Positions 50,701 to 62,614 of a DNA stretch of 64,000 nt are shown here, in pieces; position 1 is the stretch's first letter, and each line of letters begins with the position of its first letter. The notes beneath the pieces were generated by a model. The model worked only from the letters and a program-made list of their open reading frames with translations. It was not told the DNA's origin and ran no database searches. Position numbers and translations under genes: made by a program. This stretch comes from Thunnus maccoyii (Eukaryota; Chordata; Actinopteri; Scombriformes; Scombridae): NCBI RefSeq assembly GCF_910596095.1, contig NC_056547.1, positions 29,329,647 through 29,393,646 on the forward strand. The letters run 5' to 3'.

Positions 50701-52322
50701 TGCAACAATTTCTGTTCGAGGCCTCATTGTCACATCAGCTTGACAATATTTACTGCAATATTTGCATTGCATGTAGAGGTGTAACGCATCGTAATTGATC
50801 CATGATCCGTACGGATCGCCCCCCCGTGAACCGCGGATTAATTGCAAAATGTAATGTCTCATTTAAGACAACGTAAACAAACTGCTGTAAGTAAAAGTCA
50901 TGGACAAACAGCGTGTCGCTAACAGGGATTTTGAAGAGCAACAACCAAACCAGCATCTAACGGGTCCATAGTGACATCTGGTATGTTTACCTGCTGTTTA
51001 ATGTGTTGCAGCTGAGCAGCTGCTAACTGATGTTAGCAGCGCACGTTTCCCCAGTGAATGTTTGTTTAGTGGCTCGTTCAACAAGCTGCAGGACACGACG
51101 TGTGTTCATGCTTGTGGACACAGAATGTTGTTTCACTACCATGTTTAAAAGAGGAAGGTATCAGGCCTCATATTGCAATTTAATTTAACAATTGAGCATT
51201 GAGTATTTTATATATTTTAAGATTTTATTTAAACATTCGACATCTTGAATGCTGTTTTCATGTAAGACCATGGGCTCAAGTGTTTGACAGAATATATGGA
51301 AAACAAAGTTTTATTTGTCCCTCACCCTTTTTTTTTGTTTTTTTGGCTGATCCATAAAATGATCCGATCTGTGACTCAAATCCGTGATACGAGTTTCACC
51401 CCTAACTGCATGTATGTCAGAAAGATTAGTGTCAGCCTAAAGAAACTGTTTAGCATGAATAGTGTAGTGTGTAGATTTCATTTAGACCCCCATGACTGCC
51501 TGTGGTTGCAGAGAGAAATGAATTTGGTGCTAATTACACTGTGAATAATAGTCACTGAAATGTTATTAACACAACAAAACTTGTAAAAAAAAGTCAACTG
51601 ATCCCTCCCACCCCACGCTGCCACCAATCAGAAACCAGCTCACATAAAAATGATGTCTGACTAAATGAATTAAAGGTTCCATGTGGAATTTTTTTTGTAA
51701 ACAAACAAAGCTTCTGTTTGCATTCAGTGTTCAGTTTCTCACCACAACACATTGATAACATTTAGTAACTAACAGCCACTAACAAACATGTTACATTACT
51801 TACATCCATGTTCACTAGCTGCAGTCTTCTTCTTCTTTATCTTTGCTCACACATTTTTGCATTACTTGGTGTGTTACCACCAAATATTTTAATGTTTGTT
51901 TACATTTTGACAAACAGTCTGCATTAAAAGTCTGCTGAATTAGCTTTTAGCAAGTCCTGTGTGTAATGTAGCCATGGATGTCCAGACAGCTATCACTGGT
52001 TTACTTTCATACGGAAGAAACCTTTAAAATGTGACGATTCTCAGGCAAGTTCTGCAGCCTCTTTTTTCTATGTTTTCAAAACATTTTCAAAACATTAAAC
52101 ACATATTCTTAAAATCACTTTGGCACATTTTGAACAGAATTTTTGCTGATTGCAGGAACGTTTGATAAAATTATGAAGAGCAGTGAAGCATTCTTTCAAA
52201 TCCAATGTTTTCCCAAAATCACAAAATTCAAATAAGTCCTTTCGAATGCAAATAAGGATCAATATTTTATATTTAGGGAAAAGGCAAAAAGGACTACTGT
52301 GTTTTTTGTGTGTTATTTTGTT

Positions 52323-52354
<32 letters not shown>

Positions 52355-55300
52355 TTTTTCTTTCTTTATTGTTACGGGATATCACACCTAAACTCACCAA
52401 ATTTGGCACACACATCAGGTCTGGTGAAAAATTTGATAAAATGTAAAAATTAACCCCTAAAGTGCCAAAATATGCTCTCTAGCGCCACCTATGTAACTAA
52501 AATGGCCGCCACGGCCTGTAGGAATGTCGTAGAGAGATCAAACCAAAACTCAATTATTCATCTCATCAAGACCTACAAATCATACGCTGACACCCCTGAC
52601 CTACATCCAACAGGAAGTCCACAATTAGCCTTTCAAAATAAGACTTTGCCTCAATTGTGGCAAAATATGCCCATATAACCGACAAAACCAGTGCTTAATT
52701 TGTAAATCAGACGGTTCTGGAACACAGAGAGGATACTGTTCCAGCAGGTCAGGGGGAGAGAAAAAGTCATAGTAGGCATCAAAAAATCTACAGTGCCTGG
52801 AGCACTTTGGACACGGCCTAGGTGCTAGCTGTTAAAACCAAACAAAACTGTCATCACATGCAAAGCAATGTGTAACACATCTAGGCTATATTATTAGAAT
52901 AATTGCATCTGACATGCATGCTACACATGCACAAATCATGCCCACAACGATGGGACTTACAAGTTTTGATTAGCCATAATCATTTTGCCATTTCACTGTA
53001 CAAACACCCACTTGCTTAGCTGTGAGGCTTACACTAATCATATGCCAAATATTTAGACAGCAAAAAGCATTGAACCACTTGCCAGAATACAGTGCTTCCA
53101 CTGGTATTTAATTTTTTTCATAAAATAAAATTAATTGATTTAACCATACAGTAGCCTCAGAAAGAAAACAACAAATAAGGCTAAGAACATAGCACTAGCA
53201 GTGCGTTAAATATTTTTTGAATTGATGAACAATTCTTTGTCAAAATCAGCAGGGGGAGGAATAGAAACCGCTGTTTGCGGCTTGCAGCTCTCTCTCTTTC
53301 TCCTTCTCTCTCTCTCTCTCTCTCGTTGTTCATCCCTTCACTTCTCTATCATTTCCCTTCTGTCTGTGGATTACTGAAATGTTCCAGGCTATCCACCCTG
53401 GCACACTAAACAGTGCGCAGGATGATGCACTTTACCAGGACGCACAGTGCCTCGTGGACCACTACAGCAGGGATTTATCCCTGACTTTCCCTGACCAACT
53501 CCTTGCGTTCAGAGCCTGTTTTAAGTCTGAAATAGCCAACTGTGAAAGATCTGGCCAAGATGCTCATTGTGGATCACAGCTGAATGGCAGCAACATTTAG
53601 TGAGGTTTGCACAGCATTGCTGTTATACCTCACCATACCTGTCACTGTTGCAACCGCAGAGCGCTCATTCTCCAAGTTCAAGTTGATAAAGTCTTATTTA
53701 AGGAGCAGCATTGGACAAAGGCTCAGTGGGTTGGCTATGCTCTCAATAGGGAACAGCAGAGTCAGGATTTGGACTTGAGCCTCAGAGTCATTCATTGTCA
53801 GATTTAGGTTATGTGAAGTACAATATGTGGTAAGCAGTTCCATCTAGATGATCCTGGCCTGCACACCTGAATAGACCCCACTCATATTAGCCGCGCTGTC
53901 GTAACCCTGCCCCCAACACTTGCTCAGGTCAAATCTGTTACTCACTATGCTGTCCAGGATTTTCTTTTGCAGCTCATATTCTGATGTGTCCACCGTTTCC
54001 TTGAAATTCAAGGTAGAGGTAGCTTTTTTTTTAAATCTTGTCTTTCAAATTGTCAAAACATTTGACCTCCATTGGCTCTATAAGGAATCATTATCTGTAA
54101 CACTGCAGGTGTGATGTATGTCTTCCAGCCAAAGCCATTTTGAGAGTGCACATAGACACACACACACTCACACACTCACAGTTCCTTCACCTGATCTCTC
54201 AGTATAGTAGGTTGCTGCAATGCTGAAATATATGAAAAAGAGAAGAGATATTATATGTTTGTTTTTATTATGTTTTGCTTTTGTCATATCTTTATTTTTT
54301 CCAGCATGTAATGTCACCATCCACAACCGCTGTCGAGACACTTTACCGAACTGTGCCAAAATGAAACAGAGGGTAAGACTACACCACAAATTGCCACAAC
54401 TATAATTATTCAAACATGTTCTTAATATGTTCAAGATTTCTTCTATTGTATTATTTTGTTTTACAATTATCTAAAGAAGGTGAATGAAATTAAAGGTATG
54501 CTATGCAGGATTTTCCTAAAAAGCAATGTATAGATTCATACAAAAGAAATCCCTCTCAATCATCACTTAAGACCCATTAGAAGTGTGTGGCAGTATATTT
54601 ATTGTGTTGTCTTTATTGTATTTATTACAGCAACATTTTGAGGTAAGATATGTGCTTGAAGAGTTAAAACTGAGGGAGTGAGAAGTGTTTAGAATTTTTT
54701 TCTGGTTTAAAAAAATGTCAGGTTCAGCCTCTGACTGATGACATCACGCAAATCTGCTGTAAAAACACTCACTTTGGACTTAAATTGTTCCAGAAGTACA
54801 AAAGGTATCACAGCACAGAACACAACTTTGAATGTTGAAAGTTTGCTCAACGTTTTAAAGTTTGAATGGAATCTGGAGACCAACGTACTGTACGTTCGTC
54901 AGAGCAGTTGAGTTTCAAAGTTACAAAGGTTCCAACTCAGTTGGATCGTTCCTCCCATTGACTGCCATTATACATTTTAATATTTAAAAAATATATAAAA
55001 ATCACTGGAATATCATCATGGAAGAGAATGATGCACTGAAATGGACTGTCCCCTCGACGCAGAAGAACTCTGGCCCTGCGTTTGCCCTCAGACTTCAGCA
55101 AAAAGCTACTGAGCTTTCCAGTGGTATGTGATAAACTTAAGGAAAAAACAATCACGTTAGCATGTCTAGCAGACGGAATCAAGCTCCCACCATATGTGAT
55201 TCTGAAATGCAAGACTGTGCCAAAGGATGATATGTCAACCCGCATCATTGTCTGTGACAAGGATAAGGGTTGGATGGAGACAGAACTTGTACTGGACTGG

Positions 55301-58300
55301 CTTAAGGTTGTGTGGGGCAGGCAGAGTGGTGGCTCAAGGAGGAGAAGGAACATGCTTGTATTTGATACATTCTGTGGACACCTGACTGAGGCCATCAAAA
55401 ATCAGATGCAGGACATGAATAGTGGCCAAACAATAACTACGACGGCTTGAGGCTAAGGCCAGTGCAGAAGTACCTTAAACTGCAATCCCACCAACAGCTG
55501 CTAGATGCTGCCTCCAAAAAAGTCTCCTATTCAAAAAGCATCAAGCATTCTCTCCAGAAATACTAAATCAATCTTTTTTTTCACCTGCTGCTCTCCCCAG
55601 CTCCAGGACACTATTGTCATAATATATCTAAGTTTAATGTTTCTTCATTACAATACCTGCCCTGTTAGCCCAATTTAGCTAAAGTATCCCAAGTGTACAG
55701 CGCTTGGTGTTCCCAGTAAGCTAGCGTTAGCTTCGGTCCAAGGTAGTTTCCAGAGCATGAAAGGCAACACCCTGCACTCCTTATTTAGAAGGTCCTGGTT
55801 CCAAACGGAAAAGATGGTGTCGACCATAACCTTAAGCTGCAACTCTGGGCTTCAAACAGCTCAAGTGGAAACCAATGGGTGACGTCACACCATGCTACAT
55901 CCATCTTTATATACTATATATCTATGATGGTGACCCGGTCATCATGCTTGGGGGCATGACATCCCGGGTGCTTGATATTGTTGTCAATAAACCATTCAAG
56001 GATAACTTGCACAATAGATAAACTAAGTACCGGCTGGCACTCACATCAAGTGGAAAAAATTCAGAAGCCTGCAGTTCATCTCCTCTGTGAGTGGATCCTC
56101 CAGGCATGGAATGCAGTAGGCCAGGGGTGTTGGCTGGACTGTTAACCATCGAGGTTGATCCAAGATTCTTCTCCATCAATAACTTTTAAAAATGTACTTC
56201 TAAATAAACTGTTTCCATGCATTTTTTTTCTTGTATGTGAGGACTACACATTGCTTAGAAAATTGGAAAAGGAAAGAAGGGTTTGGATTTGATTTACCAT
56301 ATAATCTGCACATGAATATTCCAGCCACTCTGAAACAAAAATGAGCATCATCAGATACCTACTACCATTGTTACAAGGCCTACATGATGGAAAATCCTCA
56401 AAACCCATAATGCAATGGCAGTGTCACAAATGAGAGTTGAAAATGGCTAACTACTCAAAATGACTGAGTAAACTTTTATTATTTTAAAAGAACTAGTAGG
56501 CCTAACTATGGTCTATGTGGATTCGTGTAACTCATGTAATGTGAGTTTTTCTATTTTCTCTGTCTAGCTTGTCCCTTTCTATCAATAAACCACATAATTT
56601 TTATAACCATGGGTTGTTGATTGGGAAGGCATGTAGCTGCCTATCAAATTAGACTACAGTGTGTGAGGAGGACAGAACAATGGCAACTTTTTTCCATTGT
56701 AAATAAAGTGCAAACTGGTGAGGCAATTTCTGACAGGTGATTGTTCATCCACCGTCTCCCACTATCACTGACACGTGACACTGACCTTACGGTGATGTGT
56801 GTGACACATCTAAATAATTTAGATTCAGAGTTAATTTCCTAGTTTAACCTGACATGTCTCATGAGTGAGCCAACTTTTAAAATGACTAAAGTTATCAGCT
56901 CAGCTAGTAGCCTAGAGTTTTGTTTTATGGAAGCTGTGGTAACTTAGCTGTCAATGTATGACATGACCAGAAGAAAAGTTGGATTGGTCATAAGACTTGC
57001 CTCAGGGCCAATCAACTCTGTTTTAAATTTCACACTGAACAGGAAACATTTTGAACATGAGAGTTGATCTGAGTTACACCGTGTCTACACTGAAAGCATT
57101 TCAGTCGTGTCGTGTTTTCTCAGTTGTCAGTCTCACGCATTACTCCTTAGAGCAAACATAAAACAAGCTGCAGCTGTGAATGCATGGTTGACAAAACGCT
57201 ATAGTGTTTTCCAGACCCTGTGGTGCGAACAATACTAAAAGTCAATGTTAAGTTTAATTTCTAAAGAGATAGATCAAATAAGACATAAACATGATTGCTG
57301 TCATAAATAGTGCTGTCATTTAATATCCAATTTCAAAATCACATTGTAATGAGATGGTGTGTCAAATTTTGTGTCAGTTTACTTAATAAAATGTGTAATT
57401 TCAACCACCATGGAAAATATGGAAATTATTTCAGTGAATGAGCTGTCAAATCAATGCATGACTTAAACTGCGAAGCCTTTTAAAGTAGAATGCTATTGTA
57501 CATGGTACATACTGATTTCTGTCATTTATTAACACAGCAGCAGAAGACAGCCCTAATGCGGAATAACTCAGCCCTGCAGAGTGTCACACTTCGCACAAAA
57601 AGTGAGAACTTTTCTTACAAATAAAATGATTGAATATAATCTGTCTCCCCCTCCTACCTTAACTATTTCTCCTTTTGCCATTCCTATTTTTTCTGTCCCC
57701 CTCTCTGCTGGTTATTTTCCTCTTCCTCTAAATGTTGTTCTCCTTCATTATAAAACTCCTCCTCTCCCTCCTCGCTTGTTTTAACTTCTTCCTAAACATG
57801 CTGTTCCTACTGCCATTATATTCTTCTTCATCCTTCTACATCTTTCTCTTGTCACTGTCTCTCCTTGTCTTGTTCTCCCACCTTTAACTATGGACCTATT
57901 TCTTCCATAGGTGTAGGAATGCGCGAGCGTCCGAGTTCAGCCATCTACCCTTCCGACAGCCTCCGACAGTCTCTGCTAGGATCCCGCCGTGGTCGGTCCA
58001 ACCTTTCCCTGTCCAAGAGTGTCTCCACCAACAACATTGCAGGGTGAGCCTCACTTTCATTGGTCAGCAGCTGCAATACAATGTAAGGCACACGTCCTAA
58101 GACTAAACCTATGGGTGTTTTCAAATCTATTGTTTGTTTGCTCTGCTTCAAATCAGTGGATGAATTGGTAAAGTTGTTGCGTTTTCGTCTCGGTTCGGTT
58201 TCTTTTCACACAGAAACAAGTTCAAGCAAACCAAAATGCATCGTTAAATGTCACATGAGAACGTTCTCTCCTCTCGTTAGTTTATGTGCCTGGGGCGGGA

Positions 58301-61300
58301 CTGGGAATGTTAAACACAGGAAGATGGTCCCATCAGCCCAAAAATAAAAAAGGCAATGTAAATCATTGCTAGTCCAGATCAGACCTCAATTAATTATATG
58401 GCAAGCTGCTAGCAACTGATTTCTCAAATCTGCAACCCAGCAGGCAAAGCGCACCTGTCTACAGGAGCCATTTAGCTCAGCCTTGCAGAGTATGTTGTAA
58501 TTGGGTCAGATTAAGGTTAAATCACGCTCCCACCACAAACTAACTGCTCCAGGATTTACGTGTGACTGGACCAAGAGCATGGCTCCATCACGGCTGCTGG
58601 AGACGATCCACTGCCATTCTAGCCAGTGTGTGTCTACTGGATCTGTGAGACAGCCTAGCTCTTTTCCTTACTCTGCTATTTTTATGCAGGGTCTATTTTT
58701 GGTGAACTAGCTTGCATCTCTGAAGCCTGAAATTCTCATGTGAATATAAATAAATGGTGGTATTTATTGACAGTTGACTTAAAATTGATTTATGATTATG
58801 CGTTTTAATTGTTACTGATAGGCCAAGATTAGGAGGGAGGGAGACGATCTATTCCTAACCTCCATTCAGTCCCCTTCTGTTCTCTGTAATCACATATACT
58901 TTTAAAGCAACTGAATTCACAATATAGTGCTTCTCATTTACATATTTTTTCTGTTTCTGTTGTCAGATGTCAGAAGTAGTGTGAAATTTGATCACTGCTC
59001 ATAGATACTACCTTAGCCAGCAATCATTATCAGGCTTTTGCTGCAGACAAAATCATTATTTTATGATCTGACAAAATGAACAAATATACAGTTTAATGAC
59101 AGCAGCAGTGCTGTGAGATCAGCTACAAAGACATTTAAAATGAGATGATTTTACTGAGATTGGTAGTAGGAAACTTCTAGCCCCGAGACTGTAACATTAT
59201 CATTGGCAACAGGAGTAGCCGAGCATTAGGATATATAATATGTTTATATATTATTACTATTATATGTAACCACTGTAGACACATTCATATATGTACACAT
59301 ACATATATGTGTCTACATAGATACATAACTATAGGTCATTTAATGTCCTTGTTTAATTAGTGCCAGTCGGAATGATATACTAAGCCGGTAGGAGGATAGC
59401 ATCTGGCTACCATGGAGACGACTGAAACCTTTCACTGAAGAATAAATTGAAAACGTTGTGCAACTCTTTAATTTCTGTTGAGCGACACTTATCAAAAGTG
59501 TCAAGCGACCTAACCTAAATCAGCCTTCACAAGTGTCACTCTTTCAACCATCCTCAGTCAAGGTTGATTAATGGTAGGTCACTCAACACCTTTGATAAGT
59601 GTCGCTTGACAGAAATGACATATTTTCGACCAAAAAAAGTATCACTTGACACTTTCGTTTCATGGCGTACACCTGGAGAATTTTGTTATGTCATGGACAC
59701 CATCATGTGACATGGACGAGGAACAGCTGAGTCATTTAGTTGAAATGAGGAGTTATCTCTATGATACCTCCACATTTCACTACAAAAACCTAAATAAGGC
59801 AGCAGCTGGCTGGAGAGAGATTACCAGGAAACTGTAAGTTTCTGGTTAAGTTGCTGTTGGCTATTATGTATGTCATTTCCAGTATAGAAACAACTAAATA
59901 TGACAATATAGAATGTGTGTTTTCTGTTTAAAAAGTACAAACCTAGGATAGCAAGTACTCACCCATCTATTACTTGAGTGGTTATGTCTCCACAGCACAG
60001 TACGTGGTTTGTTTCATGACGTAACAGAAGTGTTTATTTAACAGATTCAGTGTGGGCAGAAAGTGTACGATGTGAACACAGAAGCAGCATTCAGACAGAC
60101 AAGCCCAGTGGCAGTTCAGTTTAATCAAACAGGTCATTGTGTGTCATCTCTGAAATACATAGGGATAGAACGTGTAAATACACCACGCAGGGAAGGAGAC
60201 TTGATTGAACTGTTGCTACAGAGAGAATATTATTGGCAACACAAGTTACATACCCTTGCTCTGGGAGGCTGTTTCCTGTTTCCCCTTTCCTCCAAGCCCC
60301 TTGCCTGGATCCACTGGTCCTGTATCTCTTGAACCCAATGAACCACCAGGGGACCAGTTGAGGAGCCATGTCATTTGCCAGTGTCCAGCAGTCATCATTC
60401 ATTGGATCTCACCTTGCCGCTTTCCAGGGGTCCATGGCTCACAAAGCCATAGGTTGTCTCTGCTGCCCAGCTCCTTGGCCTCTCCACTGCCCAGAGCCAC
60501 ATGTGACTGCCAGTCAGACCCTCCCCGCTGACCTCCAGCCAGATCATCAGCTGTCAGCCGTCCCCGCTGACACCCTGCCAGATCATCAGGCATCTGCAGA
60601 CATCCACTGAGGTCATCAGTGCAGGTTGTCTGTCAAGTACCCTGGCCCAACTTTCAGCATCATGCCCAACCTCATGATCGGCTTTGCGGGCATCCAATCT
60701 GACTTCCCGAATGGTCCTGTCTGCATGATTGACCTCCAGAGTGGTCCCGCCTACATGGCCAGAATCTGGGCCGCCCTTCCAAGCATCTCCACTCATGTAG
60801 CCTGGCATCTAGACTTGGCCACCCTCCAGAGCAGCTCTGCCCATCTGCCTTGACTTCTGGTCATCCTCCCAGTGTTTTAAATTTCAGTCCAGCATCAAGT
60901 ATTGCCCCCCAAAAGAATGCTCCATTATACAGTCAGCCTGCAGACTCAGAGTCAGCATTGGGTGTTTAGTGCAGTGTGAGCAGAGGCTTTTTTTTAACAG
61001 TGAAAGGTGACAGACTAAGTGTAAATTGGGGTCCTGAAATTAATCCATCCAACTGCTGGTGTTGTAGGTGACTGCCTAGCTTACCTTTGCTTAAAGACAC
61101 TCCTGACTTCCTGCATTGCATTTCTGGAATTTGCATTGCATCAGAGCAATTTAGGTATTGTCTCTGTGACTTGATGCCAGAAATGTAATTCCTAATTTGT
61201 CAGAGTAATGTGTCATTGTATTTGCATATGTACTATATGTACTCAGTATATCTGTATGTGTGTGTTGTAGAACCCTTAATGACGACTCTCCCCTGGGGTT

Positions 61301-62534
61301 GCGCAGGATCCTGTCTCAGTCCACAGACTCCCTCAGCTTCAGGAACAGAGCTATGTCAATGGAGTCTCTCAATGATGACGGTATATGAACATTCAAACCA
61401 CACTTCACACTAAAATGGCTTTAATAACATGGTGGTTGATTTGCCCAGAATTGAGGAAATGTATTAGGGTTAGGGAACAGCACACCGTGTTGCCTTATGT
61501 TTAATGTGTGGTGCAAAAGTTGGTCAGGCTCGACCATCAACCATGGTATGTGGATTAGATATGTAGTAATATGTGTAATGGGTAGATAGTAAGGTGAGAG
61601 GGGGGTGAATAGTTGGTAAGGTGTATAGTGCAGCAGCATGATAGTGTAGGGGTTAAGGAGATGATGGAACGCGCTTCCACCAGGGGAAACTGTGCTGCAA
61701 ACATCAGTTTGCAGGTTAGATATCTGATTAGCCAGTCAACTGTAGCACACTAAATAGCTTTCAAATGTACATGCAAATGTCAACATTAGTAGGTTCAGAT
61801 GCTAAATGCTGTGGTCCTTATTCTTAAATTCAACTGCTAATAAAGTGGTGCTTGTTCCTGGCTTATAAACTACAGTTACCACCATAAGTCTCCCTGTCCT
61901 GGAGACTAAAGGAGCACTTTTGATGTATCTCCAAAGACATTTTTACTTTTTTAATAAAAAAAAAATATGAATATTCACTTTAACATGATTTTGGCTGCAT
62001 ACTAAATTGTGATTTCAGTTGGCTCTAATTATTTTTACAACCAGCTATCTTAACAAATGCATGAGATAAATACTCACACCTTTGTAGGTTTTGTATGCTG
62101 ATGGTTTTCTCTTGTTTAGGAGATATTTACTACACTTCAGTGCTGGAGGAGATGGAGCTCGAGGGCCAGGACTTTAAGGCTGACTCATGGAGCATGGCCG
62201 TGGACAGCAATTACTTGCAGTCACAGAGCAAAAACATAATCAAGAGGCAGGATGTCATCTATGGTGACAAGAACATCATTCATTTTTTAGCAGTAGCTTA
62301 TTGACCTTTACTTTTCTCCCATAGTACAGACACTTGATGTATTGCTGAGCATTACATCAGAACAGTAAATCCATTAAAATATACAATATATTAAAATACT
62401 ACATAGATACTATTTACTGAAGCTGGACATACTATCATTACAATTTTTTTTAACAAAACATGTCAGATGTCCAGTTTAGGCAATTCCTTTCTTGCATGTA
62501 CAGTATGACAGCTGCTGTCTATTCTGTGATTATG

Positions 62535-62614
<80 letters not shown>

